A stretch of DNA of 64,000 bases from Pseudomonas furukawaii (GTDB lineage Bacteria; Pseudomonadota; Gammaproteobacteria; Pseudomonadales; Pseudomonadaceae). Below the pieces are notes generated by a model. The model was given only the letters and a program-made list of their open reading frames with translations. It ran no database searches and was not told where the DNA came from. The DNA lies in the NCBI RefSeq assembly GCF_002355475.1, contig NZ_AP014862.1:6014001-6078000 (forward strand). The letters are read 5' to 3'. This document shows positions 15,818 to 25,403 of the stretch, piece after piece (position 1 is the first letter of the stretch; each line of letters begins with the position of its first letter). Made by a program: the position numbers and the translations under genes.

Positions 15818-17482
15818 CTAGGAACTGAACAGCGCCTGGTGGGAGCCGAACACCAGGAACCGCGCCAGCTCCGCCAGGGGCAGCGGGCGGCTGATCCAGT
15901 AACCCTGGGCCTGGTGGCAGCCGTACAGGCGTAGCAGGGCCAGGTGTTCCGCAGTCTCGACACCTTCGGCCACCACCTCCAGGTTGAGGTTATGGGCGAG
16001 GTCGATCATGGCCTTCACCAGTTGGCGATTCTCCGGGCGATCGTGCATGCCGCCGACGAAGCTCCTGTCGATCTTCAGCAGGGCGATGGGCAGGCTGTTG
16101 AGATGGACGAAGGAGGAAAAACCGGTGCCGAAATCGTCCAGGGAGAAGCGCACGCCCAACTGGCCCAGGGCATCCATGGTCTTGCGCACCTGGTCGCTGC
16201 GACGCATCACGGCGGTCTCGGTGAGCTCGAACTCCAGCCAGCGGCCATCGACCCCGCGCTCCTGGATGAGGCGGTTCAGGGTGGACAGCAGCTGGCTGTC
16301 CTGGAACTGGCGGAACGACAGGTTCACCGCCATGTGCAACGGCGGCAGTCCGCGGCCGCGCAGCCATTGCATGTCACGCAGGGCGCGGGAGATGACCCAG
16401 TACCCCAGGGGCACGATCAGGCCGCTTTCCTCGGCCAGTGGCACGAACTCGTTGGGGGTGAGCAGTCCGCGCTCCGGGTGGCGCCAGCGCACCAGGGCCT
16501 CCAGGCCGAGGATATTGCCGGTCTTCAGGCAGAGGCGCGGCTGGTAGTGCAGGTCCAGCTCGTCACGGCGCAGGGCCCGGCGCAACTCGCTTTCCAGGTC
16601 GGCCTGGCTGCGTGCGCTGCGGTGGATGCGCTCGTCGAAGACATGGTAGGTGCAGCCCTGGCTGGACTTGGCCTGCTGCATGGCGATGTGGGCGTGCCAC
16701 ATCAAGGGGTCCGCACCCTCGCTGGAGCGGGAATGGGCAATGCCGAGGCTGCACCCCAGCAACAGGCTCTCGCCGTCCACGAGGTAAGGCTCGCCCAGGG
16801 CTTCGGCGATCCGCTCGGCCACACGCTCCGCGCGTGCGGAGTCGCCCCGGGTGTCCAGCAGCAGGGCGAACTCGTCGCTACCCAGCCGCGCCAGCTGGTC
16901 GCCGGCCCGCAGCTGGGCCTTCAGCCGCGCCACCACCTGCAGGATCAGGCGATCGCCGGCCTGGTAACCCAGGGCATCGTTGGCATGGCGGAAGTTGTCC
17001 AGGTCCAGGTGCCCGAGGGCCAGGCCACGGCCGCCGCATTCGGCCAGGCGTGACGCCAGCAGGGCATGAAAACCCTGGCGGTTGGCGATGCCGGTGAGGG
17101 GGTCCTGCTCGGTCAGGCGCTCGAGGGCATCCTGCAGGCTGCGCCGCTCGCGCACATGACGCAGGGTACGGCGCAGGACGTCTCGCCCCAGCTGGCTGCG
17201 CACCAGCCAGTCGGCGATGCCCTGGGGCGTCTCGACGGGCTCATCCTCCAGCAGCAGCACTATGGGTAGCGGGCAGCGTCCCGCCGCAGGCATGAGCGCC
17301 GGGGTGCAGAGCAGCAGGTCGCACTCCAGGTCCACCACCAGGCTGCTGGCCGAATCCCAGGAGGCGGCGGTGATCAGGGAAGCGGACGGATTCAGGGTCG
17401 CCAGAAGTTGGCGCAGAAGCTCGGCCCAGGCCGGCGCTTCCGTCAGCAGGAGCAGGCGCAGGGACTCGACGTGCGCGGACAA
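15818..17482 (-). CDS. GGDEF-EAL cyclic-di-GMP protein (ProE-like)
   Basis: A 554-residue soluble protein with three parts: an N-terminal receiver-like region (1-120) lacking a clear phosphorylation site, a GGDEF domain (about 125-285) and an EAL domain (about 300-545). The GGDEF signature is altered to GSDEF, so cyclase activity is doubtful. The EAL domain keeps EALVRW, ELTETAVM, LDDFGTGFSS, LKIDRSFV and AEGVET, so it should hydrolyse c-di-GMP. It corresponds by position to P. aeruginosa PA5295 (ProE), an active phosphodiesterase. The start is a TTG with GGGGAGG 7 bases upstream. It is divergent from rep. Confidence 0.92.
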   Translation of the reverse strand: MSAHVESLRLLLLTEAPAWAELLRQLLATLNPSASLITAASWDSASSLVVDLECDLLLCTPALMPAAGRCPLPIVLLLEDEPVETPQGIADWLVRSQLGRDVLRRTLRHVRERRSLQDALERLTEQDPLTGIANRQGFHALLASRLAECGGRGLALGHLDLDNFRHANDALGYQAGDRLILQVVARLKAQLRAGDQLARLGSDEFALLLDTRGDSARAERVAERIAEALGEPYLVDGESLLLGCSLGIAHSRSSEGADPLMWHAHIAMQQAKSSQGCTYHVFDERIHRSARSQADLESELRRALRRDELDLHYQPRLCLKTGNILGLEALVRWRHPERGLLTPNEFVPLAEESGLIVPLGYWVISRALRDMQWLRGRGLPPLHMAVNLSFRQFQDSQLLSTLNRLIQERGVDGRWLEFELTETAVMRRSDQVRKTMDALGQLGVRFSLDDFGTGFSSFVHLNSLPIALLKIDRSFVGGMHDRPENRQLVKAMIDLAHNLNLEVVAEGVETAEHLALLRLYGCHQAQGYWISRPLPLAELARFLVFGSHQALFSS

Positions 17483-17740
17483 ATGACCTCCCCGGGGTCA
17501 CAAGGGCTGCGGCGCTCTCGCACCGGACTGCGCCGTTTTCGGCGCTGTTCTTTCCGCGCCTCCCTGCGCGCCCTTCCCCGATTCAGCGAAGAAGGCGGAA
17601 CCATCGTACCGGCTGTCAGGAAATTGCCAAGGGCGACCCACCCGCAACCGGGGTTGCGTCACAGTTGCCCGGAGGTACTTCGGCAGGACCCGTGCCGCCT
17701 GCTAGAATGCGCGGCCATTCGCCCTCTATCCCAGCCCAGC

Positions 17741-19753
17741 ATGTCCCGACTCAATCCCCGGCAGCAGGAAGCCGTGAACTACGTCGGTGGTCCCCTATTG
17801 GTGCTCGCCGGCGCAGGCTCCGGCAAGACCAGCGTGATCACCCGGAAGATCGCCTACCTGGTGCAACAGTGCGGGATCCGCGCCCAGCACATCGTCGCGG
17901 TGACCTTCACCAACAAGGCGGCGCGCGAGATGAAGGAGCGCGTCAGTTCCCTCCTGCGCGGCAGCGAGGGCAAGGGCCTGACCGTCTCCACCTTCCATAA
18001 CCTGGGCCTGAACATCATCCGCAAGGAGCACTCGCGGCTGGGCTACAAGCCGGGTTTCTCGATCTTCGACGAGTCGGACATCAAGGCCCTGCTCACCGAC
18101 ATCATGCAGAAGGAGTACTCGGGCGACGACGGCGTCGACGAGATCAAGAACTACATCGGCAACTGGAAGAACGACCTGATCCTGCCGGACGAGGCGCTGG
18201 CCAGGGCGCGCAACCCCAAGGAGCAGACCGCCGCCATCGTCTACCTGCACTACCAGCGCACGCTCAAGGCCTACAACGCGGTGGACTTCGACGACCTGAT
18301 CCTGTTGCCGGTGAAACTCTTCCAGGACAACCCGGACATCCTCGAGAAGTGGCAGCACCGGGTGCGCTACATGCTGGTGGACGAGTACCAGGACACCAAC
18401 GCCAGCCAGTACCTGCTGGTGAAGCTGCTGGTGCAGCATCGCGCCCAGTTCACCGTGGTGGGCGACGACGACCAGTCGATCTACGCCTGGCGCGGCGCGC
18501 GACCGGAGAACCTGATGCAGCTGAAGGAGGACTTCCCCTCCCTCAAGGTGGTGATGCTGGAGCAGAACTACCGCTCCACCAGCCGCATCCTCAAGTGCGC
18601 CAACATCCTCATCGCGAACAATCCCCATGTGTTCGAGAAGCAGTTGTGGAGCGAGATGGGCGTGGGCGACCCGATCCGGGTGATCCGCTGTCGCAACGAG
18701 GACGCCGAGGCCGAGCGCATCGCCATGGAAATCCTCACCCTGCACCTGCGCACCCAGCGCCCCTACAGCGAGTTCGCCATCCTCTACCGGGGCAACCACC
18801 AGGCCAAGCTGATGGAGCTCAAGCTCCAGCACCACCAGATCCCCTATCGGCTCTCGGGAGGCACCAGCTTTTTCGGCCGCCAGGAAGTGAAGGACCTGAT
18901 GTCCTATTTCCGCCTGCTGGTGAACCCGGACGACGACAACGCCTTCCTCCGGGTGATCAACGTACCGCGTCGGGAAATCGGCTCGACCACCCTGGAGAAG
19001 CTCGGCAACTACGCCACCGAACGGGGCATCTCCATGTACGCCGCCTGCGACGAGATGGGCCTTTCGGAACACCTGGACAGCCGCTTCACCGAGCGCCTGC
19101 AGCGCTTCAAGCGCTTCATGGACAAGGTGCGCCAGCAATGCGCCCAGAACGACCCCATCGCCGCCCTGCGCAGCATGGTGATGGACATCGACTACGAGAA
19201 CTGGATTCGCCAGAACGCCTCCAGCGACAAGGTCGCGGACTTCCGCATGGGCAACGTCTGGTTCCTCGTCGACGCCCTGAAGAACACCCTGGAGCGTGAC
19301 GAGGAAGGCGGCATGACCATCGAGGAGGCCATCGCCAAGCTGGTGCTGCGGGACATGCTGGAGCGCCAGCAGGAGGAAGAGGAAGGCGCCGACGGCGTGC
19401 AGATGATGACCCTGCACGCCTCCAAGGGCCTGGAATTCCCCTACGTGTTCATCATGGGCGTGGAGGAAGACATCCTCCCCCACCGCTCCAGCATCGAGGC
19501 CGACACCATCGAGGAAGAACGCCGCCTGGCCTACGTGGGCATCACCCGTGCGCGGCAGAACCTGGCCATGACCTTCGCCGCCAAGCGCAAGCAGTACGGC
19601 GAGATCATCGACTGCTCGCCCAGCCGCTTCCTCGAGGAACTGCCCCAGGAAGACCTGGAATGGGAAGGCATGGACGACGCGCCGGTGGAAGTGAAGGCGG
19701 CCCGCGGCAACACGGCCCTGGCCGACATCCGCGCCATGTTGAAGAAGAACTGA
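17741..19753 (+). CDS. rep: ATP-dependent DNA helicase Rep
   Basis: A 670-residue superfamily 1A helicase. Motifs are intact: Q motif LNPRQQEAV, Walker A AGAGSGKTS (about residue 23), motif Ia VTFTNKAAREMKER, Walker B VDEYQDTN, GDDDQSIYAWRGA, QNYRS, and VGITRARQNL (motif VI). Rep unwinds 3' to 5' and helps forks pass protein blocks. The frame is open for 111 codons upstream, but MSRLNPRQQ at 17741 matches the family start and gives the normal length (E. coli Rep 673). xpt follows after 45 bases. Confidence 0.96.
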   Translation: MSRLNPRQQEAVNYVGGPLLVLAGAGSGKTSVITRKIAYLVQQCGIRAQHIVAVTFTNKAAREMKERVSSLLRGSEGKGLTVSTFHNLGLNIIRKEHSRLGYKPGFSIFDESDIKALLTDIMQKEYSGDDGVDEIKNYIGNWKNDLILPDEALARARNPKEQTAAIVYLHYQRTLKAYNAVDFDDLILLPVKLFQDNPDILEKWQHRVRYMLVDEYQDTNASQYLLVKLLVQHRAQFTVVGDDDQSIYAWRGARPENLMQLKEDFPSLKVVMLEQNYRSTSRILKCANILIANNPHVFEKQLWSEMGVGDPIRVIRCRNEDAEAERIAMEILTLHLRTQRPYSEFAILYRGNHQAKLMELKLQHHQIPYRLSGGTSFFGRQEVKDLMSYFRLLVNPDDDNAFLRVINVPRREIGSTTLEKLGNYATERGISMYAACDEMGLSEHLDSRFTERLQRFKRFMDKVRQQCAQNDPIAALRSMVMDIDYENWIRQNASSDKVADFRMGNVWFLVDALKNTLERDEEGGMTIEEAIAKLVLRDMLERQQEEEEGADGVQMMTLHASKGLEFPYVFIMGVEEDILPHRSSIEADTIEEERRLAYVGITRARQNLAMTFAAKRKQYGEIIDCSPSRFLEELPQEDLEWEGMDDAPVEVKAARGNTALADIRAMLKKN

Positions 19754-20371
<618 letters not shown>

Positions 20372-20385
20372 GGCGGTCGATCGGA

Positions 20386-20475
20386 TCGCAGGCTGGGTAG
20401 CGCGCAGCGAAACCCAAGGCCCCCGGTCGGGGCCCGGCAGCGTCGGGCTTCGCGTAGCTCAGCCACAACCTGCGA
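20386..20475. repeat. REP-like palindromic repeat pair
   Basis: Two inverted, imperfect copies of a motif like GGCTGGGTAGCGCGCAGCG with AACCCA flank a GGCCCC...GGGGCC stem. The outer arms are CGCAGGCTGG and CCACAACCTGCG. The layout fits the paired extragenic palindromes scattered through Pseudomonas genomes. A related block occurs at 26762-26837. Confidence 0.6.
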
Positions 20476-20537
20476 CGGAAGCCATCTCAGCCTTGGGCCT
20501 TCGGCCCCTGCGACAACAGGTCGCAGACGCCGGACAC

Positions 20538-20566
20538 GAAAAAGCCGCCCGAGGGCGGCTTTTTCA
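20538..20566 (-). terminator. Terminator downstream of cytochrome c5 gene
   Basis: Stem GCCGCCC/GGGCGGC flanked by A5 and T5, so it can end transcription from both sides: cycB on the minus strand and xpt on the plus strand. Confidence 0.85.
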
Positions 20567-20581
20567 TCGATGCCGATCTGA

Positions 20582-21004
20582 TTACAGGCCGGACATCTTC
20601 TTGATGGTGGCTTTCAGCTCATCATCGGTGCAGTCAGCACAGGTGCCTTTCGGCGGCATGGCGTTGATGCCGGAGATGGCCTTGGCCAGGATGCCATCGA
20701 GGCCGCCCTGGTGGTCGGCGCGCTCTTTCCAGGCAGCGGTATCGCCGATCTTCGGCGCGCCCAGAACGCCAGCGGTGTGGCAGGCGCCACAGTGCTTGGC
20801 GATGATGTCGTCCGGCGTACGTGCGCCGCCGCCAGCGGCGGCCGCTACGGCGCCCACGCCCTTGCATTCCTGACCCTGTACGCAGACCTCGCCCACCGGC
20901 TTGATTCGCTCGGCGATGGCGTCGTTGGTCGCGGCCTGGGCGCCAACAGCCCACAGGGCCAATACGGCAGCCTGGGCCGCCAGCATCTTCTTGATTAGGT
21001 TCAC
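20582..21004 (-). CDS. cycB: Cytochrome c5
   Basis: A 140-residue periplasmic monohaem cytochrome. The signal peptide is LIKKMLAAQAAVLALWAVGAQA; the haem motif is CGACH in AKHCGACHTAG; the axial Met lies in GINAMPPKGTCADC; two extra cysteines are typical of the c5 type. It carries electrons to terminal oxidases. The GTG at 21004 is chosen because it directly precedes the signal peptide and follows TAAGG; the frame is open 13 codons further. There is an Ala/Gly-rich linker (AVAAAAGGG) before the haem domain. Confidence 0.92.
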   Translation of the reverse strand: MNLIKKMLAAQAAVLALWAVGAQAATNDAIAERIKPVGEVCVQGQECKGVGAVAAAAGGGARTPDDIIAKHCGACHTAGVLGAPKIGDTAAWKERADHQGGLDGILAKAISGINAMPPKGTCADCTDDELKATIKKMSGL

Positions 21005-21136
21005 CCTTACACCCTCATCGTGGCTAGTTTCGCCCGCGGCCACGGATTCGCGAGCGGGCGCAAGTATATACGGTTAGTCCGTCACGCTGAAACAACCCAA
21101 CTTGTCGCAGGGATATGGGCGCGGCGGCGATGGAAT

Positions 21137-21685
21137 TCAGAAGTTGGCCGGAGTGGTGGCGCTGATCAGCCGGGCCGGTGCATCGAACGGATTGCGGAAG
21201 CGGTGGGGTTTGCTGCTCTCGAAGTAGTAGCTGTCGCCGGGCTCCAGAATGTAGACCTCGCTGCCGATGGTCAGCTCCAGACGGCCCTCCACCAGCATTC
21301 CCGCCTCTTCGCCCTCGTGGGCGTACATCTCGTCGCCGGTGTCGGAGCCCGGCGGGTAGGTTTCGTCGAGGAAGGCCAGGGCGCGGCTGGGATGGGCCTT
21401 TCCCACCAGCTTCATGGTGATGGCGCCGCTGCAGATATCGGTCAGTTCCGAGGCCCGGTAAACCACCTGGACCTGATTTTCCTGTTCGAGGTCGAGGGAA
21501 AAGAACTCCACCAGCGACATGGGTATCCCACCCAGCACCTTCTTCAAGGAGCTGATGGAGGGGCTGACGCTGTTCTTCTCGATCATGGAAATCGTGCTGT
21601 TGGTGACTCCCGCGCGCTTGGCGAGCTCGCGCTGGGACAGGCCTTTCAGCTTACGGATGGCTTGCAGTCGAACACCAACGTCCAA
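21137..21685 (-). CDS. pauR: XRE-cupin regulator PauR
   Basis: A 182-residue repressor with an N-terminal helix-turn-helix (LQAIRKLKGLSQRELAKRAG, then TNSTISMIEKN) and a C-terminal cupin domain (about 105-180, with GEEAGMLVEGRLELTIG and LEPGDSYYF). PauR controls putrescine and cadaverine catabolism genes in P. aeruginosa. The start is taken as TTG at 21685 because AGGAGG lies upstream, the product then has the usual 182 residues, and the helix-turn-helix begins directly; an upstream ATG at 21790 adds 35 unlikely residues. It lies beside dadX and near a polyamine oxidase and aldehyde dehydrogenase that it probably regulates. Confidence 0.88.
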   Translation of the reverse strand: MDVGVRLQAIRKLKGLSQRELAKRAGVTNSTISMIEKNSVSPSISSLKKVLGGIPMSLVEFFSLDLEQENQVQVVYRASELTDICSGAITMKLVGKAHPSRALAFLDETYPPGSDTGDEMYAHEGEEAGMLVEGRLELTIGSEVYILEPGDSYYFESSKPHRFRNPFDAPARLISATTPANF

Positions 21686-21885
21686 TGGTGGGATCCTCCT
21701 CGGGATCTGGGGGGCGGTCACGGTCGCCGTATCATGGCAACAGCGTTCAGTATTTACAACACTTCGGCCGTCGATACCGCGCAAGCGCACGCCACCCGGA
21801 GAGAATCCGGAGCAAGACTGGAAAACATGCGGGGATTTCCGGCGAAACGTTCATTAACCTGAGCGTTTCGCCGATAACACCGGAT

Positions 21886-22953
21886 TCAGCCGTAGACGAG
21901 CGGTACCCGGCGCAGGTTGCAGAAGATCTGGTAGGGAATGGTGCCGGCGGCCATCGCCACTTCGCTGGCCAGCACCTGCTTGCCCCAGAGTTCCACGCGG
22001 CTACCGAGGCCGGCCTGGGGCAGGTCGGTAAGGTCCACGGTGAGCATGTCCATGGAGACGCGCCCGATCAGTCGGCTCGGCTGGCCGTCGATGGCCACCG
22101 GGGTGCCGGTGGGGGCGTGGCGCGGGTAGCCGTCGGCATACCCCATGGCCACCACGCCGACGCGGGTCGGACGCTCGGTGACGAACCTGGCGCCGTAGCC
22201 CACAGGCTGGCCGGCAGGCAGTTCGCGCACACTGATGATCTTCGATTCCAGGGTCATCACCGGCTGCAGGCGCTCCGCCAGGGGATGGGCCACCTCGAAA
22301 GGCGTGGCGCCGTAGAGCATGATGCCGGGGCGTACCCAGTCACTGGGCACCTGGGGCCAGCCCAGGACCGCCGGCGAGTTGCGTAGGCTGACGTCCGCCA
22401 CGAGGCCGGCGCGGGCCGCCTCGAACACGGCCACCTGCTCGGCGCTGCTGCTGGAGTCCAGCTCGTCGGCCCTTGCGAAATGGCTCATCAGGACGATCTT
22501 CGCGACCTTGCCGCTGGCCGACAGCCGCTGGTAGGCATCGCGGTACTCCGCCGGATGCAAGCCGACCCGGTGCATACCGGAATCCATCTTCAACCAGACG
22601 GTGAGCGGCTTGCCGATGCTGGCCCGCTCGATGGCCTCCAGCTGCCAGCCGGAGTGGACCACGGTCCAGAACTCGTGCTCCTGGATCAGCTCCAGCTCAT
22701 CGGCCTCGAAGAATCCTTCCAGCAGCAGGACGGGCTTGCGGATGCCCGCCGCGCGCAGTTCCAGCGCCTCCTCGATGCAGGCGACGGCGAATCCGTCGGC
22801 CTCATCCTCCAGGGCCTGTGCGCAGCGCACCGCGCCGTGCCCATAGGCGTCGGCCTTGACCACGGCGAGGGCGCGGGCACCGCTCACTTCGCGTGCAAGA
22901 CGGTAGTTGTGGCGCAGGGCTTCGAGATCGATCAGGGCACGGGCGGGACGCAT
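21886..22953 (-). CDS. dadX: Catabolic alanine racemase DadX
   Basis: A 355-residue PLP enzyme of fold type III. The PLP lysine is in [13 protein letters not shown] (about residue 35) and the second catalytic tyrosine in PVGYGARF (about residue 252). It converts L-alanine to D-alanine, which the DadA dehydrogenase next door oxidises to pyruvate. It lies downstream of dadA and ridA on the same strand, with a terminator-like hairpin between ridA and dadX. It corresponds by place to P. aeruginosa PA5302. Confidence 0.95.
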   Translation of the reverse strand: MRPARALIDLEALRHNYRLAREVSGARALAVVKADAYGHGAVRCAQALEDEADGFAVACIEEALELRAAGIRKPVLLLEGFFEADELELIQEHEFWTVVHSGWQLEAIERASIGKPLTVWLKMDSGMHRVGLHPAEYRDAYQRLSASGKVAKIVLMSHFARADELDSSSSAEQVAVFEAARAGLVADVSLRNSPAVLGWPQVPSDWVRPGIMLYGATPFEVAHPLAERLQPVMTLESKIISVRELPAGQPVGYGARFVTERPTRVGVVAMGYADGYPRHAPTGTPVAIDGQPSRLIGRVSMDMLTVDLTDLPQAGLGSRVELWGKQVLASEVAMAAGTIPYQIFCNLRRVPLVYG

Positions 22954-22983
22954 GGCGAGGGCTTCTTCTAATGGATCAGGTGG

Positions 22984-23009
22984 AAAAAACCCGGCGCGAG
23001 CGCCGGGCT
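22984..23009 (-). terminator. Terminator-like hairpin between ridA and dadX
   Basis: On the minus strand a CCCGGCG/CGCCGGG stem with a 4-base loop is followed by six T. It lies 11 bases after the ridA stop and about 30 before dadX. It may lower dadX expression relative to dadA. Confidence 0.8.
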
Positions 23010-23019
23010 GAGCAAGAAA

Positions 23020-23373
23020 CTAGGGCAGTGCGGCGACGACGGTCATCTCCACCAGCACATCCGGCGAGTACATCTTCGCCTCGACGCAGGCACGGGCCGG
23101 GGCGGCTCCCCTGGGCAGCCAGGCATCCCACACCGCATTCATCGCGGCGTAGTCGGCGTCCATGTCCTTGAGGTAGATGGTCACCGAGAGGATGCGGCTC
23201 TTGTCGGTCCCGGCCTCGGCCAGCAAGGCGTCGATGGCGGCCAGGGTTTCTCGGGTCTGCTGGCCGATGCCCGCACTGTGCTTTTCATCCAGTTGGCCCG
23301 CCAGGTAGACGGTGCCGTTGTGGATGACGATTTCGCTGTAGCGGGTCTCAGTGCGCAGGCGCTGGATTGACAT
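23020..23373 (-). CDS. RidA-family protein of the dad operon
   Basis: A 117-residue RidA/YjgF family protein. The conserved arginine that binds substrate carboxylate is in [11 protein letters not shown]. RidA proteins hydrolyse reactive enamine/imine intermediates to ketoacids; this one fits the imino acid released by DadA. Its start overlaps the end of dadA by 26 bases, so translation is likely coupled. A second, more typical RidA lies at 48213-48593. It corresponds by place to PA5303. Confidence 0.9.
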   Translation of the reverse strand: MSIQRLRTETRYSEIVIHNGTVYLAGQLDEKHSAGIGQQTRETLAAIDALLAEAGTDKSRILSVTIYLKDMDADYAAMNAVWDAWLPRGAAPARACVEAKMYSPDVLVEMTVVAALP

Positions 23374-24646
23374 TGTTCGGGGTCTCCTTGGTATTGCCGT
23401 AGCGGAAGATGTCCAGGCCTTCTGCGCTGATCTGCGGACGCTTGCGCGCCATCAGGTCGGCCAGCAGGCGACCGGAGCCGCAGGCCATGGTCCAGCCAAG
23501 GGTACCGTGTCCGGTGTTGAGGAACAGGTTGCGGAACGGCGTGGCGCCCACGATCGGGGTGCCGTCCGGGGTGGCCGGGCGCAGGCCGGTCCAGAATTCG
23601 GCCTGGGACAGGTCGCCACCCTCGGGGTAGAGGTCGGCGGTGATCATTTCCAGCGTCTCGCGACGGGCCGGGTTCAGTGACAGGTCGAATCCGGCGATCT
23701 CGGCCATGCCGCCGACGCGGATACGGTTGTCGAAACGGGTGATGGCCACCTTGTAGGTCTCGTCCAGGATGGTCGAGGTAGGCGCCATGCCGCCGTTGGT
23801 GATGGGCACGGTCAGGGAGTAACCCTTGAGCGGATACACCGGGGCCTTGATGCCCAGCGGCTTGAGCATCTGCGGGCTGTAGCTGCCGAGGGCCAGTACG
23901 TAGCGATCGGCGGTCTCCAGCTTGCCGTCGATCCAGACGCCGTTGATGCGGTCACCGGCGAAGTCCAGGCGCTGGATGTCCTGGCCGAAGCGGAACTCCA
24001 CCCCCAGGTCACGGGCCATCTCTGCGAGGCGGGTGGTGAACATCTGGCAGTCGCCGGTCTGGTCGTTGGGCAGGCGCAGGGCACCGGCCAGCTTGTGCTT
24101 CACGGAGGCCAGCGCCGGCTCGACACGGGCGATGCCGTCGCGGTCGAGCAGCTCGTAGGGCACGCCGGAGGCTTCCAGCACGGCGATGTCCTTGGCGGCG
24201 GCGTCCACCTGGGCCTGGGTGCGGAACAGCTGGGTGGTCCCGAGCTGGCGGCCTTCGTAGGCGATGCCGGTCTCGGCGCGGAGTTCGTCGAGGCAGTCGC
24301 GGCTGTACTCGGACAGGCGAACCATGCGCTCCTTGTTCACGGCGTAGCGGGCGGCGGTGCAGTTGCGCAGCATCTGCGCCATCCACAGGTACTGGTCGAT
24401 GTCGCCGGTAACCTTGATGGCCAGGGGCGCATGCTTCTGCATCAGCCACTTGATGGCCTTGAGCGGCACGCCGGGCGCGGCCCAGGGCGAGGCGTAGCCG
24501 GGGGAAACCTGGCCAGCGTTGGCGAAGCTGGTTTCCTTGGCCACGGCATCCTGGCGGTCGACGACGACCACCTCGAACCCTTCGCGGGCCAGGTAATAGG
24601 CGCTAGCCGTACCAATCACACCACTGCCAAGAACCATCACTCGCAT
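23348..24646 (-). CDS. dadA: D-amino acid dehydrogenase small subunit
   Basis: A 432-residue FAD flavoprotein that oxidises D-alanine and other D-amino acids to ketoacids and passes electrons to the respiratory chain. The N-terminal dinucleotide fold is [20 protein letters not shown]. The C-terminal FAD-contact block is [16 protein letters not shown]. The start at 24646 matches the family length; upstream codons in the same frame run into the divergent regulatory region. It is first of the dadA-ridA-dadX unit and divergent from lrp. Confidence 0.96.
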   Translation of the reverse strand: MRVMVLGSGVIGTASAYYLAREGFEVVVVDRQDAVAKETSFANAGQVSPGYASPWAAPGVPLKAIKWLMQKHAPLAIKVTGDIDQYLWMAQMLRNCTAARYAVNKERMVRLSEYSRDCLDELRAETGIAYEGRQLGTTQLFRTQAQVDAAAKDIAVLEASGVPYELLDRDGIARVEPALASVKHKLAGALRLPNDQTGDCQMFTTRLAEMARDLGVEFRFGQDIQRLDFAGDRINGVWIDGKLETADRYVLALGSYSPQMLKPLGIKAPVYPLKGYSLTVPITNGGMAPTSTILDETYKVAITRFDNRIRVGGMAEIAGFDLSLNPARRETLEMITADLYPEGGDLSQAEFWTGLRPATPDGTPIVGATPFRNLFLNTGHGTLGWTMACGSGRLLADLMARKRPQISAEGLDIFRYGNTKETPNNVNPAPAH

Positions 24647-24726
24647 GTCAGTCTCCACCGCAGCGGGGAATTCGCTGCGTTTGTTATTTTGAGCGTCGAT
24701 GCGGCGCAGTATAGGAAGACAGGAGC

Positions 24727-24755
24727 AGTGATATTCACTATATAGAAGGCTATAT
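24727..24755. promoter_or_regulatory. Paired dyads, likely Lrp operator, between dadA and lrp
   Basis: AGTGATATTCACT (24727-24739) is a perfect dyad. Directly beside it is a second, ATATAG-4-CTATAT (24740-24755). They sit in the AT-rich part of the 157-base region between divergent dadA and lrp, where Lrp is known to act on dadA in pseudomonads and enterics. Confidence 0.6.
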
Positions 24756-24803
24756 TTGGCGATAATTCTCGACAAAAACCGCCTGCACGGAGGGGCATCC
24801 ACC

Positions 24804-25292
24804 ATGAGAACCCAGCATCAGTCCCGTCGTGAACTCGACAAGATCGACCGGAACATTCTACGAATCCTGCAAGAAGATGGCCGGATCTCCTTTACCGAGC
24901 TGGGCGAGCGCGTAGGGCTTTCCACCACCCCCTGCACCGAGCGGGTCCGGCGCCTGGAGCGCGAGGGCATCATCATGGGCTACAGCGCCCGGCTGAACCC
25001 GCAACACCTGAAGGCCAGCCTGCTGGTGTTCGTCGAGATCAGCCTGGACTACAAGTCCGGGGACACCTTCGAAGACTTTCGCCGCGCCGTGCTGAAGCTG
25101 CCCCACGTGCTGGAATGCCACCTGGTCTCGGGGGACTTCGACTACCTGGTGAAGGCACGCATCAACGAGATGGCCTCCTACCGCAAGCTGCTCGGCGACA
25201 TCCTGCTGAAGCTGCCCCACGTCCGGGAATCCAAGTCCTACATCGTCATGGAAGAGGTGAAGGAATCCCTCAACCTGCCGATTCCCGACTGA
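24804..25292 (+). CDS. lrp: Leucine-responsive regulator (Lrp/DadR)
   Basis: A 162-residue Lrp/AsnC protein. The N-terminal helix-turn-helix is [20 protein letters not shown] with [20 protein letters not shown]; the C-terminal RAM domain (about 75-150) forms octamers and senses amino acids. It is divergent from dadA and likely activates that operon with L-alanine as effector, as in related pseudomonads. The ATG at 24804 gives the family length and follows an AGGGGC site. Upstream in-frame codons overlap the dyads and are rejected. Confidence 0.95.
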   Translation: MRTQHQSRRELDKIDRNILRILQEDGRISFTELGERVGLSTTPCTERVRRLEREGIIMGYSARLNPQHLKASLLVFVEISLDYKSGDTFEDFRRAVLKLPHVLECHLVSGDFDYLVKARINEMASYRKLLGDILLKLPHVRESKSYIVMEEVKESLNLPIPD

Positions 25293-25403
25293 TCCGGCAC
25301 CCCTGTCCCATTTCCACCGGCAAATCCCTTGGCAGGGTCAGGGGGTTCGCCTTATGCTGCCCGGGCGTTTAATTTTCCACACAATAAAATCAGGATTTCG
25401 CAC

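Noticed and set aside
14356-15828. 490-codon frame overlapping the MATE pump in another frame
   Set aside because: Composition is Arg/Pro/Gly/His-rich without membrane segments; the overlapping MATE frame is a full family member.
17408-17740. N-terminal extension of Rep
   Set aside because: The frame is open, but the extra 111 residues are Arg-rich with no domain, cross the divergent promoter region, and the Rep family starts at 17741.
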